NCBI RefSeq assembly: GCF_018687575.1
Contig: NZ_CP061297.1
Location: forward strand, 626,821 to 690,820
Source of the DNA: Polynucleobacter asymbioticus
GTDB lineage: Bacteria; Pseudomonadota; Gammaproteobacteria; Burkholderiales; Burkholderiaceae
Direction: 5' to 3'
Length of the DNA: 64,000 nucleotides
How positions within the stretch are numbered: position 1 is the stretch's first letter; the number at the start of each line of letters is the position of its first letter. A program made the position numbers and the translations under genes. The notes below the pieces were generated by a model that worked only from the letters and a program-made list of their open reading frames with translations, was not told the origin of the DNA and did not search any database. Below, one piece after another: positions 50,980-61,297 of the stretch.

Positions 50980-52767
50980 ATGAATACAAGCAGCGCCGAA
51001 TTTTTAGCTTCTAAAGCTAACCAAGACACAGCAAACCCAAATTCCACAGCGAATGCGCCTGAAATGATTGGCGCAGAGATGTTGGTTCAAGCATTGCACA
51101 AAGAGGGTGTTGAATACGTTTGGGGTTACCCAGGTGGTTCCGTTCTTTTTATCTACGACGAAATTTTTAAGCAGGACAAGTTTGAACACATTCTTGTTCG
51201 CCATGAGCAAGCAGCAGTTCATGCGGCCGATGGCTATGCGCGTGCAACCGGTAAGGTTGGTGTCGCTCTAGTTACTTCAGGTCCCGGTGTAACCAATGCG
51301 GTTACCGGAATTGCTACTGCCTACACTGACTCCATTCCATTGGTAGTCATCAGCGGTAACGTGCCAACTTACGCTATTGGTGAAGATGCTTTCCAAGAGG
51401 CCGATACCGTTGGTATCACTCGCCCAGTGGTAAAGCACAACTTCTTGGTAAAGGATGTGAAAGACCTTCCTTTGGTGATCAAGAAGGCCTTCCATATTGC
51501 ACAAACAGGTCGCCCAGGTCCAGTATTGATTGATATTCCTAAGGATGTATCTGCTGCCAAAGGACCATTCGTCTACCCAGAAACACTGGAGATGCGTTCG
51601 TATAACCCAGTGGTAAAGGGGCATAGCGGACAAATTCGTAAAGCAGTTTCTTTGTTGCAAGAAGCAGAGCGCCCATTCATCTATACCGGTGGTGGCGTGA
51701 TCTTGGCTGATGCCGCTCCAGAACTGAAAGAGTTTGCTGATGTATTGGGTTACCCAGTTACTAATACCCTCATGGGTCTCGGTGGTTTCCCAGGCACTAG
51801 TCCGCAGTTTGTGGGTATGCTGGGTATGCACGGTACCTATGAAGCCAATATGGCGATGCAGCACAGCGATGTGTTGATTGCAATTGGTGCACGTTTTGAT
51901 GACCGCGTAATCGGTAACACTGCACACTTTGCAAGTCATCCACGCAAGATCATTCATATTGATATCGATCCATCCGTGATTTCTAAGCGGGTGAAAGTAG
52001 ATGTACCTATCGTTGGTAATCTCAAAGAAGTATTGCAAGAGATGACGGCTCAACTTAAAGCTGCTGGTCCACGTAAGAACGATGCCAAAGTGGCTGCATG
52101 GTGGGAGCAGATTAATGAGTGGCGTAAAAAAGATTGCCTAAAGTACGATGAAGCTTCGCAGATTGTTAAACCACAGTACGTAGTTCAGAAGCTGTGGGAG
52201 CTGACTGGTGGCGATGCATTTATTACTTCTGACGTTGGCCAGCATCAAATGTGGGCTGCACAATTCTATAAGTTTGATAAGCCACGCCGCTGGATTAACT
52301 CTGGTGGTCTTGGAACTATGGGCGTTGGTTTGCCTTATGCCATGGGTATCAAGAAAGCATTCCCAGATAAGGATGTATTTGCTATCACTGGTGAAGGCTC
52401 TATTCAGATGTGCATCCAAGAGCTGTCTACTTGTAAGCAGTACAACACGCCCGTGAAGATTGTGTCATTGAACAACCGTTACCTCGGTATGGTTCGTCAA
52501 TGGCAGGAGCTGACTTATAACAAGCGCTATTCCAGCTCGTACATGGACTCATTACCAGACTTTGTGAAGTTGGCGGAGGCTTTTGGTCACGTTGGTATGC
52601 GTATTGAGAAGAAGTCAGATGTTGAAGGCGCCCTCAAAGAAGCGATTCGTTTGAAAGATCGCACTGTATTCATGGATTTCCAGACAGACCCAGAAGAAAA
52701 CGTTTGGCCAATGGTTCAAGCGGGTAAGGGTATTACTGAAATGCTTTTGGGTAGCGAGGATCTCTAA
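50980..52767 (+). CDS. ilvB: Acetolactate synthase large (catalytic) subunit
   Basis: 595 residues; condenses two pyruvates, or pyruvate with 2-oxobutyrate, as the first common step to valine, leucine and isoleucine. The ThDP-activating Glu is E76 in LVRHEQAAVHAADGYARATG. An N-terminal tail of ~28 residues precedes the fold (EMIGAEMLVQALHKEGVEYVWGYPGG). The FAD-binding middle has GARFDDRVIGN. The ThDP metal motif reads GEGS at 471-474 and ends in SLNN, with Glu in place of the usual Asp. It overlaps ilvN by one base (TAATG) and heads ilvBNC. Confidence 0.96.
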   Translation: MNTSSAEFLASKANQDTANPNSTANAPEMIGAEMLVQALHKEGVEYVWGYPGGSVLFIYDEIFKQDKFEHILVRHEQAAVHAADGYARATGKVGVALVTSGPGVTNAVTGIATAYTDSIPLVVISGNVPTYAIGEDAFQEADTVGITRPVVKHNFLVKDVKDLPLVIKKAFHIAQTGRPGPVLIDIPKDVSAAKGPFVYPETLEMRSYNPVVKGHSGQIRKAVSLLQEAERPFIYTGGGVILADAAPELKEFADVLGYPVTNTLMGLGGFPGTSPQFVGMLGMHGTYEANMAMQHSDVLIAIGARFDDRVIGNTAHFASHPRKIIHIDIDPSVISKRVKVDVPIVGNLKEVLQEMTAQLKAAGPRKNDAKVAAWWEQINEWRKKDCLKYDEASQIVKPQYVVQKLWELTGGDAFITSDVGQHQMWAAQFYKFDKPRRWINSGGLGTMGVGLPYAMGIKKAFPDKDVFAITGEGSIQMCIQELSTCKQYNTPVKIVSLNNRYLGMVRQWQELTYNKRYSSSYMDSLPDFVKLAEAFGHVGMRIEKKSDVEGALKEAIRLKDRTVFMDFQTDPEENVWPMVQAGKGITEMLLGSEDL

Positions 52768-53258
52768 TGCGACATATTATTTCTGTATTGATAGAGAACG
52801 AACCAGGGGCACTCTCTCGTGTAGTGGGTTTATTTTCTGCGCGTGGTTACAACATCGAAACCTTGAGTGTTGCGCCTACTGAAGATCCTTCACTCTCGCG
52901 CATGACGATTGTCACGATTGGTTCTGAAGATGTGATTGAGCAAATTACAAAACACTTAAATCGCTTAGTTGAAGTGGTTAAGGTATTTGATTTGACTGAA
53001 GGCCCTCACATTGAGCGTGAGCTCATGATGATTAAAGTTCGCGCGGTAGGTAAAGAGCGTGAAGAGTTGAAACGTACAACGGATATCTTCCGTGGTCGCA
53101 TCATCGATGTGACTGATAAGAGTTACACCATTGAATTAACTGGTGATGGTGCCAAATTAGACGCCTTTATTGATTCGATTGATCGTGCATCGATTCTAGA
53201 AACTGTCCGTTCGGGTGGTTCTGGTATTGGGCGCGGTGAGCGCATCCTCAAGGTTTAA
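52767..53258 (+). CDS. ilvN: Acetolactate synthase small (regulatory) subunit
   Basis: 163 residues. The N-terminal ACT domain (RHIISVLIENEPGALSRVVGLFSARGYNIETLSVAPTEDP) binds valine and gives feedback inhibition. The C-terminal domain (about 80-160: ERELMMIKVRAV, TGDGAKLDAFIDSI) activates the large subunit. The length is that of the IlvH type. Its start overlaps the ilvB stop, so subunits are made in a coupled way, and ilvC follows after 50 bases. Confidence 0.96.
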   Translation: MRHIISVLIENEPGALSRVVGLFSARGYNIETLSVAPTEDPSLSRMTIVTIGSEDVIEQITKHLNRLVEVVKVFDLTEGPHIERELMMIKVRAVGKEREELKRTTDIFRGRIIDVTDKSYTIELTGDGAKLDAFIDSIDRASILETVRSGGSGIGRGERILKV

Positions 53259-53266
53259 TTTTTTAA

Positions 53267-54325
<1,059 letters not shown>

Positions 54326-54389
54326 GCTAAGAACTAAGCAAACAGTAGTTAGAAACTAATAGCAGTAACTAAAAAGGCTCAGAACAAAG

Positions 54390-55037
54390 ATGATGTATCC
54401 GCACCCCATTATTGCGAAAGAAGGTTGGCCGTATTTGGCATTAGTGGGGGCCGTTACTTTGCTAGTCCACTATCTAGGTGGCATTGCATGGTCATGGCCT
54501 TTGTGGATCATCTTTATCTTTGTTCTGCAGTTCTTCCGTGATCCGCAGCGTATTGCTGCTTTAGGTCGTGATCTAGTGCTATCTCCAGCAGATGGTCGTA
54601 TCGTTGTAGTTGAAGTAGCGAACGATCCTTATGCAGGTCGTGAAGCTTTGAAGATCAGTGTTTTCATGAACGTATTTAATGTTCACTCCAACCGAAGCGC
54701 AGTCAACGGCTTGGTTAAAGAGATTCAGTATTTCCCAGGCAAGTTTGTAAATGCCGATTTAGATAAAGCCTCTACTGAGAATGAGCGTAATGCTGTTGTG
54801 ATTGATGCCAATGGTCAAATCGTCACTCTGGTTCAGGTTGCAGGCCTGATCGCCCGTCGTATTCTTTGTTATATCCATGTTGGCGATAGACTCAAAGCAG
54901 GGGAGCGTTACGGCTTCATTCGCTTTGGTTCTCGTGTCGATGTCTATTTGCCACTAACAGCTGAGCCTTTAGTCAGTGTTGGTGATAAAGTTTTTGCTAC
55001 GAACACTGCATTAGCGCGTGTACCTGGCTTAGATTAA
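54390..55037 (+). CDS. psd: Phosphatidylserine decarboxylase, short form
   Basis: 215 residues; makes phosphatidylethanolamine from phosphatidylserine at the inner membrane. Two hydrophobic segments near the N-terminus ([33 protein letters not shown]) precede the catalytic domain. [15 protein letters not shown] and [16 protein letters not shown] are family motifs. The pro-enzyme self-cleaves at Gly-Ser in [14 protein letters not shown] (Ser181), which becomes the pyruvoyl cofactor. It is followed after 27 bases by pssA, which makes its substrate, so the two form one pathway unit. Confidence 0.95.
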   Translation: MMYPHPIIAKEGWPYLALVGAVTLLVHYLGGIAWSWPLWIIFIFVLQFFRDPQRIAALGRDLVLSPADGRIVVVEVANDPYAGREALKISVFMNVFNVHSNRSAVNGLVKEIQYFPGKFVNADLDKASTENERNAVVIDANGQIVTLVQVAGLIARRILCYIHVGDRLKAGERYGFIRFGSRVDVYLPLTAEPLVSVGDKVFATNTALARVPGLD

Positions 55038-55064
55038 TTAAGCTGCAATAACTGGGAATATTCT

Positions 55065-55928
55065 GTGACTACATTTCGCCGTCGTGGCCGTATTGATCGC
55101 AGTCGCTTTTCGCGTACCCGAGCTGACCGCACTCAAGACGAGTGGGCAGAAGATCTTGGCGATGCCATTGATTACGAAGTAGAAGAGCTGCATGCGGATA
55201 AGCCGCGCCATCGCAGCAAAGGAATTTATCTCCTTCCGAATGCATTTACTACTGCAGCTTTATTCTGCGGTTTCTTCGCCATCGTTAATGCGATGAACCA
55301 CCAATTTGAGATGGCTGCCATTGCTATCTTTGCATCTTTGGTTTTGGATGGTATGGATGGCCGTGTTGCACGTATGACCAATACACAAAGCGCTTTCGGC
55401 GAACAATATGACTCTTTAGCGGATATGGTGTCATTTGGTGTGGCGCCAGCTTTGGTAGCCTATGAGTGGGCTCTTAAAGATTTAGGTAAGTGGGGTTGGT
55501 TAGCTGCGTTTACCTATTGCGCCGGTGCCGCTCTGCGCCTTGCTCGTTTTAACGTCAATACTGGCGTAGTCGATAAGAAGTTTTTTCAGGGCTTGCCTAG
55601 TCCAGCTGCTGGCTCTTTAATGGCGGGCTTTATCTGGTTGGCTGATGACAATAAGATTCCAGTGCGAGACAGCGCAATCCCTTGGATTACCTTCTTCTTG
55701 GCGGTGTATGCTGGCTTAACCATGGTATCCAATGCCCGTTTTTATAGCGGTAAGGCTTTGGATGTTCGCTACCGCGTTCCCTTTGGCGTGATGGTCTTGA
55801 TGATCCTCACCTTTGTGTTGATCTCCTCCAATCCCCCATTGACCTTATTCGGCCTCTTTGTGGTGTATTCCATTTCAGGCTATGTCATTTGGGCTTGGGA
55901 GCGACTGAGCGGTCGCCGTTTTAGCTAA
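55065..55928 (+). CDS. pssA: CDP-diacylglycerol-serine O-phosphatidyltransferase
   Basis: 287 residues from GTG 55065. A basic N-terminal tail (~50 residues, Arg/Asp-rich) precedes about seven membrane helices. The CDP-alcohol phosphotransferase motif is complete: Asp98-Gly-X2-Ala-Arg103, Gly112, Asp116, Asp120 in the DGMDGRVARMTNTQSAFG stretch. It makes phosphatidylserine from CDP-diacylglycerol and serine, the substrate of the preceding decarboxylase. The basic tail could help membrane association. The leuA leader begins 29 bases after its stop. Confidence 0.95.
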   Translation: MTTFRRRGRIDRSRFSRTRADRTQDEWAEDLGDAIDYEVEELHADKPRHRSKGIYLLPNAFTTAALFCGFFAIVNAMNHQFEMAAIAIFASLVLDGMDGRVARMTNTQSAFGEQYDSLADMVSFGVAPALVAYEWALKDLGKWGWLAAFTYCAGAALRLARFNVNTGVVDKKFFQGLPSPAAGSLMAGFIWLADDNKIPVRDSAIPWITFFLAVYAGLTMVSNARFYSGKALDVRYRVPFGVMVLMILTFVLISSNPPLTLFGLFVVYSISGYVIWAWERLSGRRFS

Positions 55929-55957
55929 AACCAATTTTTTTAGGTTATATTCAATCC

Positions 55958-56035
55958 ATGTTGATGAATTTCTCACTTATCTCGAACCTGCTTCTACTAG
56001 CACTAAGCCTACAGCTTGGGGCAGGTAAGGCCTGA
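55958..56035 (+). CDS. leuL: Leucine-rich leader peptide of leuA
   Basis: 25 codons from ATG 55958 to TGA 56033, too short for ordinary gene calls. Nine of 25 residues are Leu (2, 7, 11-14, 16, 18, 20), with codons 11-14 in a row and four CTA codons (13, 14, 16, 18), a codon uncommon in the rest of the window. It lies upstream of leuA and is followed by a classical attenuator. A ribosome stalled for charged tRNA-Leu in codons 11-18 would free the downstream antiterminator. I see no strong Shine-Dalgarno. Confidence 0.85.
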   Translation: MLMNFSLISNLLLLALSLQLGAGKA

Positions 56036-56108
56036 GTTAATGAGATCAAAGTAATTCATTAGCCACGACATACCAGCCCCAGCAAATTGCTGGGGTTTTT
56101 TGTTTTTA
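55986..56108 (+). promoter_or_regulatory. leuA transcription attenuator with three competing pairings
   Basis: Region 1 ACCTGC (55986-55991, in the Leu codons) can pair with GCAGGT (56021-56026). Region 2 TGGGGC (56017-56022) can pair with GCCCCA (56076-56081), the left arm of the terminator. The terminator itself is regions 3 and 4. Stalling at the Leu codons would block the first pairing, allow 2:3, and let transcription reach leuA. This is the standard amino-acid attenuation logic, inferred from base pairing. Confidence 0.8.
56076..56106 (+). terminator. Attenuator terminator of leuA
   Basis: CCCCAGC (56077-56083) and GCTGGGG (56089-56095) enclose AAATT and are followed by a run of T broken by a single G. 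It lies 57 bases upstream of the leuA start. Confidence 0.9.
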
Positions 56109-56162
56109 GATCGACAATCAAGTTATCAGCAAAATTAAGCAATATTGAACCGGAGAGTAGTG

Positions 56163-57710
56163 ATGAGTGACAAAGTAATCATTTTTGATACCACCTTACG
56201 TGATGGTGAGCAGTCGCCTGGTGCCTCAATGACCAAGGACGAGAAGGTTCGTATTGCCCGTCAATTAGAGCGTCTCAAGGTAGATGTAATCGAGGCTGGA
56301 TTTGCTGCGAGCTCTGAAGGTGATTTTCAAGCTATTTCAGCAGTAGCGGCTGCCGTCAAAGATTCCATTGTGTGCTCACTTGCGCGTGCAAATGATAAGG
56401 ACATTACTCGTGCAGCAGATGCTTTGAAAGCTGCTAATGCTAAGCGGATTCATGCGTTCTTAGCTACTAGCCCATTACATATGGCCGTGAAATTACGTAT
56501 GTCTCCTGAAGAAGTGCTGGAGCAAGCGAAGCGTTCTATTCGTTTTGCCAGAAACTTAGCAGAGGATATTGAATTCTCAGCGGAGGATGGTTATCGCTCA
56601 GAAATGGATTTCTTGTGCAGAGTAGTTGAGGGCGTCATCAATGAGGGTGCTACTACTATCAATATTCCAGACACAGTGGGTTATGCCACTCCAGAGTTGT
56701 ATGGCGAGTTCATTAAGACCTTGCGTACCCGTGTTCCGAATTCAGATAAAGCGGTTTGGTCAGTGCATTGCCATAATGACTTGGGTATGGCCGTTGCCAA
56801 CTCCTTGGCTGGCGTGAAGATCGGTGGAGCGCGTCAAATTGAGTGCACCATTAATGGCTTAGGTGAGCGCGCTGGCAATACGGCATTAGAAGAGATCGTG
56901 ATGGCCTTGCGTACGCGTAAGGATTATTTTGATATGGTCTGCGGTATCGATGCGACTCAAATTGTTCCAGCCTCTAAGTTGGTTTCTCAGATCACAGGTT
57001 TTGTGGTTCAGCCTAATAAAGCGGTTGTTGGGGCAAACGCATTTGCGCATACCTCAGGTATCCATCAAGATGGCATCCTGAAGAATCGCGATACCTATGA
57101 AATCATGCGCGCAGAAGATGTGGGCTGGTCTACCAATAAGATTGTGTTGGGCAAGCTTTCCGGTCGTAACGCATTCAAGCAACGCTTACAAGAGCTGGGT
57201 ATTGCGATTGAAGCTGAAGCGGATTTGAACGAAGCTTTTGTTCGCTTCAAATCATTGGCGGATCAAAAATCAGAAATCTTTGATGAAGATATTATTGCCA
57301 TCATGTCTAATTCAGCTGCTGCTGAGGAGGGTGAATTTTATAAATTCATTTCTTTGAGTCAGCACTCTGAAACTGGTGAGCGACCAAAATCGAAGGTCAC
57401 CTTTCGAGTTGGCGATAAAGAAGCCAGCTCTGAGGCTGAAGGCAATGGGCCGGTCGATGCTAGCTTGAATGCAATTGAAGAAATTGTGAAGAGTGGGGCG
57501 GAGCAATTGCTCTATTCAGTGAATGCGATTACATCAGGCACCCAGTCTCAAGGTGAGGTTACTGTGCGACTTGCTAAGGGTGGGCGTATCGTCAATGGTG
57601 TTGGAACTGATCCGGACATCATTGCTGCATCAGCAAAAGCCTACTTATCTGCACTGAATAAATTGCATGATCCTAGTCAAGCTAAGCTTAATGCACAGAT
57701 GACGCCTTAA
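56163..57710 (+). CDS. leuA: 2-Isopropylmalate synthase
   Basis: 515 residues from ATG 56163 with GGAGAG upstream; a TTG at 56145 extends the frame but is not needed. It condenses 2-oxoisovalerate with acetyl-CoA, the first committed step to leucine. The TIM-barrel active site shows [16 protein letters not shown] at the N-terminus, [12 protein letters not shown] and the metal-binding [16 protein letters not shown]. The linker has [15 protein letters not shown], and the C-terminal LeuA dimer domain (about 395-500) gives leucine feedback. Expression is controlled by the leader and attenuator directly upstream. Confidence 0.97.
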   Translation: MSDKVIIFDTTLRDGEQSPGASMTKDEKVRIARQLERLKVDVIEAGFAASSEGDFQAISAVAAAVKDSIVCSLARANDKDITRAADALKAANAKRIHAFLATSPLHMAVKLRMSPEEVLEQAKRSIRFARNLAEDIEFSAEDGYRSEMDFLCRVVEGVINEGATTINIPDTVGYATPELYGEFIKTLRTRVPNSDKAVWSVHCHNDLGMAVANSLAGVKIGGARQIECTINGLGERAGNTALEEIVMALRTRKDYFDMVCGIDATQIVPASKLVSQITGFVVQPNKAVVGANAFAHTSGIHQDGILKNRDTYEIMRAEDVGWSTNKIVLGKLSGRNAFKQRLQELGIAIEAEADLNEAFVRFKSLADQKSEIFDEDIIAIMSNSAAAEEGEFYKFISLSQHSETGERPKSKVTFRVGDKEASSEAEGNGPVDASLNAIEEIVKSGAEQLLYSVNAITSGTQSQGEVTVRLAKGGRIVNGVGTDPDIIAASAKAYLSALNKLHDPSQAKLNAQMTP

Positions 57711-57749
57711 GAAATTGCAGGCGACATCTGTAGTATCTACGTAATAGCT

Positions 57750-58352
57750 TTATTTATTGAGATCTGTGTTCTTGTAGTACTTAGTGCCTTTGCCGGTAAT
57801 TTCTACGGCAAGGCCTGAGTCAGTTAATTGGTACATCAGCACGCCAGGTGCAACGACCACTGCGTCTTGGTAGGCATCACCATCTTTTTCATATTTGGCT
57901 GCTGCAGTCACTTGACCGCCAAAGGTCCATCCGGAATTGACGAAGTCATTTAAGGCTGCTTTTGTCTGAAATACAAAAATGTTCTGGAATGACTTAATAC
58001 CAAGACCAAGTCCAGCCTGCACTTCGGCCATATCCATATAAATCGGTTTAGCACCGTCTTTTTGGATAACCACGCCGCTACCTGTTCCCCCGCCTGCAAT
58101 CAGAATCTTCATGCCAAAGTTGCTAAAGGTGGCATAGCCAATAGACTTTTCAACAACTTCTTTTGCCTTTGGCTGCACTTGGTATAGCGCCTTTAGGGTG
58201 TCGCCACTCGTTTTAAGGATATCTTCCCGTTTCTGGGCAACTGTCTTTTGAGAGGCAAAAGGATTGGAAAACTGGGCAAAAGCACTGTTAGTGAGGCAAA
58301 AAGTGCCTAAAACCAGGGTGCATAGAGGGGGAGCAAGGCGATGAATTTTCAT
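57750..58352 (-). CDS. YSC84/SYLF-domain lipid-binding exported protein
   Basis: 200 residues with signal peptide ending TNSAFA, so periplasmic. The SYLF (YSC84) domain covers most of the rest: AKEVVEKSIGYATFSNFGMKILIAGGGTGSG, MDMAEVQAGLGLGIKSFQNIFVFQ, NSGWTFGGQVTAAAKYEKDG and YQLTDSGLAVEITGKGTKYYK. The domain binds phosphoinositides in yeast; bacterial exported members are common but poorly understood. It converges with leuA and is a single gene. Confidence 0.88.
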   Translation of the reverse strand: MKIHRLAPPLCTLVLGTFCLTNSAFAQFSNPFASQKTVAQKREDILKTSGDTLKALYQVQPKAKEVVEKSIGYATFSNFGMKILIAGGGTGSGVVIQKDGAKPIYMDMAEVQAGLGLGIKSFQNIFVFQTKAALNDFVNSGWTFGGQVTAAAKYEKDGDAYQDAVVVAPGVLMYQLTDSGLAVEITGKGTKYYKNTDLNK

Positions 58353-58562
58353 AACTTATTGATTTTATTGGGTAATTTTATTTTAAATGGGGTGTGATTC
58401 CCTAGAGGATAGCAAGTTCTAGGCGAAGCAAGCCATTTTTTGACCTGTCTCTGCTACAATTCGAGGGCTTTGATTTTTAAAGCTTTTTTGTTGTATTTGA
58501 TTAATTAATGCACGACACAAATTGGGTGAAAGCTCAGGTGTTCGCAAGTAAGGAGTATGAAA
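58353..58562 (+). promoter_or_regulatory. Divergent promoter region of the SYLF gene and rpsO
   Basis: A 210-base AT-rich gap. A TACAAT near 58455 with a TTGACC only nine bases upstream gives a -10 candidate for rpsO without a properly spaced -35. A clear AAGGAGT lies at 58549-58555, 7 bases before the rpsO ATG at 58563, which decides that start over the ATG at 58557. Confidence 0.4.
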
Positions 58563-58832
58563 ATGGCAGTTGCTGATATTAAAACGGCGGAAATCGTCAA
58601 AGAAAACGCGCGCAGCGCAAACGATACGGGTAGCCCTGAAGTTCAAGTTTCATTGCTAACAGCCCGCATCAATGAATTAACCCCCCATTTCAAAGCTAAC
58701 GCTAAAGATCATCACAGCCGTCGTGGTTTGTTGAAGATGGTTTCACGCCGTCGCCGCCTTTTGGATTACCTCAAGGGCAAGGATTTGGGTCGCTATCGCG
58801 CATTGATCGAGAAATTAGGTCTCCGTAAGTAA
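58563..58832 (+). CDS. rpsO: 30S ribosomal protein S15
   Basis: 89 residues from ATG 58563. Characteristic stretches are [47 protein letters not shown] and the end [13 protein letters not shown]15 binds 16S rRNA helices 20-22 early in 30S assembly and in several bacteria represses its own mRNA. It precedes pnp, as in most proteobacteria. Confidence 0.98.
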   Translation: MAVADIKTAEIVKENARSANDTGSPEVQVSLLTARINELTPHFKANAKDHHSRRGLLKMVSRRRRLLDYLKGKDLGRYRALIEKLGLRK

Positions 58833-58849
58833 TTCTTATCGGTATTGCA

Positions 58850-58911
58850 ATGCCATCTTTCTTAGGGTTGTTTCGTAACAGAATCAGTCTTAAGCAGATG
58901 GCATGTTTTTT
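58850..58911 (+). terminator. Possible terminator after rpsO
   Basis: ATGCCATCT (58850-58858) and AGATGGCAT (58896-58904) pair perfectly, followed by GTTTTTT. The loop is 37 bases, with CTTA/TAAG inside closing part of it. It would allow partial read-through into pnp. Confidence 0.45.
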
Positions 58912-59020
58912 GAGCGCTTCAAGATTATTTGTGTAGGGGATCGTGTCATTCCAATGAGTTTCTGGATTATTAAATCCAGTGCCTCCCTGGAATGGCATCC
59001 CTTGTAATCTTCAAACGCTC
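58912..59020 (+). ncRNA. Long structured stem in the rpsO-pnp spacer
   Basis: The outer pairs are GAGCG (58912-58916) with CGCTC (59016-59020) and AAGATTA (58921-58927) with TAATCTT (59005-59011). The middle pairs are GGGA with TCCC, then CATTCCA (58947-58953) with TGGAATG (58988-58994). The tip is CTGGATT (58962-58968) with AATCCAG (58973-58979). Together they form a ~109-base rod. In E. coli this spacer holds the RNase III hairpin by which PNPase represses its own mRNA, and I infer the same role here. Confidence 0.65.
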
Positions 59021-59103
59021 CAGTGTTGTCGTGACACTGCTTTATCCCACGACAAGCGTGAAATCTATGTGGCTTTTACGTGAACAATTTGGAGAAGATC
59101 AGA

Positions 59104-61272
59104 ATGACTATGTTTAAAAAAGCAGTAAAGACGTTTCAATGGGGTAACCACCAAGTAACAATGGAAACAGGCGAGATTGCTCGTCAATCTGGTGGTGCTG
59201 TGATCGTTAATGTGGATGACACCGTAGTAATGGGCACGGTAGTTGCCTCTAAATCAGCCAAGCCTGGCCAGTCTTTTTTCCCATTGACTGTTGATTACCT
59301 CGAAAAAACTTACGCCGCAGGAAAAATTCCTGGTGGTTTCTTCCGTCGCGAAGGTCGTCCATCAGAAGGTGAGACATTGATCTCCCGTTTGATCGATCGC
59401 CCATTGCGTCCATTGTTTCCAGAAGGCTTCTTGAATGAAGTTCAGGTAGTAGTACACGTTCTATCTATCAACCCAGACGTTCCTGCTGATATTCCTGCTC
59501 TGATCGCTGCTTCTGCAGCTTTGGCTGTTTCAGGCATTCCATTTGCTGGCCCAGTTGGTGCAGCACGTGTTGGTTACGCTAATGGTCAATACCTCTTGAA
59601 CCCAACCCGTACAGAACAAGCTACTAGCGAGATGGATTTAATTGTTGCTGGTACTCAAGCTGCTGTGTTGATGGTTGAGTCAGAAGCCAATCAGTTATCA
59701 GAAGAAGTGATGTTGGGTGCAGTTGTATATGGTCACGACCAAATGCAAACTGCGATCAACGCAATTAATGATTTAGTGCGCGAAGCTGGCAAGCCAGAGT
59801 GGGATTGGACTGCCGCACCTAAAGATGAGCCATTCATTGCTAAGGTCACTGCATTGGCTGAAGCGCCATTGCGTGAGGCTTATCAGATTCGTCAAAAGGG
59901 TGCTCGTTCAGACAAGCTCAAAGAGATCTCTAAAACAGTTTTAGCTAAGCTAGCTGAAGAGGGTGATGTTGATGCAGTTGCTGTTAGCGACATCATGTTT
60001 GAAATCGAAGCGAAAATTGTTCGTAGCCAGATCCTGAATGGCGAGCCACGTATTGATGGTCGTGATACACGTACCGTTCGTCCGATCGAGATTCGTAATG
60101 GCGTATTGCCACGCACACACGGTTCAGCATTGTTTACTCGTGGTGAAACGCAAGCTCTCGTAGTAGCTACTTTAGGTACTGCACGTGATGAACAGATCAT
60201 TGATGCGCTCGAAGGTGAGTACCGTGATCGCTTTATGTTCCACTACAACATGCCTCCGTTCGCCACTGGCGAAACAGGTCGCGTAGGTAGCCCTAAGCGT
60301 CGTGAAATTGGTCACGGCCGTTTGGCTAAACGTGCATTGATTCCAGTATTGCCAAGTGCAGAAGATTTCGCATACAGCATTCGCGTGGTTTCAGAAATTA
60401 CTGAGTCCAATGGTTCTTCATCTATGGCTTCCGTCTGCGGTGGATGTTTAGCGATGATGGATGCTGGCGTTCCAGTGAAAGCACACGTTGCTGGTGTTGC
60501 AATGGGCTTGATTTTGGATGGCAACCGCTTTGCTGTGTTGACCGATATCTTGGGTGATGAAGATCACTTAGGCGATATGGACTTCAAGGTAGCGGGTACT
60601 GCTAACGGTATTACTGCTCTTCAGATGGACATCAAAGTTCAAGGTATTACTAAAGAAATTATGCAAGTTGCATTGGCCCAAGCTAAAGAAGGCCGTTTGC
60701 ACATTTTGAGCAAGATGCAAGAAGCGATGGGTTCAGTTCGTACTGAATTGTCTGCACATGCTCCACGTATGGTTTCTTTCAAGATTCATCCAGACAAGAT
60801 TCGTGAAGTAATCGGTAAGGGCGGCGCAACAATTCAAGCCTTGACTAAAGAAACTGGTTGCAGCATCGATATTAAAGATGACGGTACCGTAACTATTGCT
60901 TCTACCTCTGCTGAAGGCATGGCTGAAGCAAAAGCCCGCATCGAAGGTATTACAGCTGAAGCTGAAGTAGGCAAGATCTACGAAGGTCCAGTAGTGAAGT
61001 TGCTTGAGTTTGGTGCTTTGGTAAACATCCTTCCAGGTAAAGACGGTCTCTTGCACATCTCAGAAATTTCTAATGAGCGCGTAAAAGAAGTCAAAGACTA
61101 CTTAGCAGAAGGCCAGGTAGTTCGCGTGAAGTTGTTGGCTGCTGATGAGCGCGGTCGTTTGCGTTTATCTCTCAAGGCTGCAATGGCTGATGAGGGTGGC
61201 ACGATTGCTCCTTTAGCTGGCGCAACTGAAGCTGCTGCTGAAGCTGCTCCTGCATCTGGCGAAACTGCTTAA
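59104..61272 (+). CDS. pnp: Polyribonucleotide nucleotidyltransferase (PNPase)
   Basis: 722 residues from ATG 59104, with GGAGAAG upstream; the GTG at 59080 is less likely. It holds two RNase PH-like domains ([20 protein letters not shown] and [31 protein letters not shown], with catalytic [19 protein letters not shown]). A KH domain ([19 protein letters not shown]) and an S1 domain ([32 protein letters not shown]) follow. The C-terminal tail is Ala/Glu-rich. It degrades RNA 3'-5' with phosphate and works in the degradosome. The leader structure at 58912-59020 probably sets its level. Confidence 0.97.
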   Translation: MTMFKKAVKTFQWGNHQVTMETGEIARQSGGAVIVNVDDTVVMGTVVASKSAKPGQSFFPLTVDYLEKTYAAGKIPGGFFRREGRPSEGETLISRLIDRPLRPLFPEGFLNEVQVVVHVLSINPDVPADIPALIAASAALAVSGIPFAGPVGAARVGYANGQYLLNPTRTEQATSEMDLIVAGTQAAVLMVESEANQLSEEVMLGAVVYGHDQMQTAINAINDLVREAGKPEWDWTAAPKDEPFIAKVTALAEAPLREAYQIRQKGARSDKLKEISKTVLAKLAEEGDVDAVAVSDIMFEIEAKIVRSQILNGEPRIDGRDTRTVRPIEIRNGVLPRTHGSALFTRGETQALVVATLGTARDEQIIDALEGEYRDRFMFHYNMPPFATGETGRVGSPKRREIGHGRLAKRALIPVLPSAEDFAYSIRVVSEITESNGSSSMASVCGGCLAMMDAGVPVKAHVAGVAMGLILDGNRFAVLTDILGDEDHLGDMDFKVAGTANGITALQMDIKVQGITKEIMQVALAQAKEGRLHILSKMQEAMGSVRTELSAHAPRMVSFKIHPDKIREVIGKGGATIQALTKETGCSIDIKDDGTVTIASTSAEGMAEAKARIEGITAEAEVGKIYEGPVVKLLEFGALVNILPGKDGLLHISEISNERVKEVKDYLAEGQVVRVKLLAADERGRLRLSLKAAMADEGGTIAPLAGATEAAAEAAPASGETA

Positions 61273-61297
61273 GTAAAGTTAGCGAGCGGGAGTTCAT

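Noticed and set aside
51277-52053. 258-residue minus-strand frame inside ilvB
   Set aside because: It is antisense to highly conserved ilvB coding sequence, is rich in His, Trp and Cys and resembles no protein family.
58435-58460. TTGACC plus TACAAT as an rpsO promoter
   Set aside because: The two boxes are only nine bases apart, too close for a sigma-70 promoter, so only the -10 is kept as a candidate.
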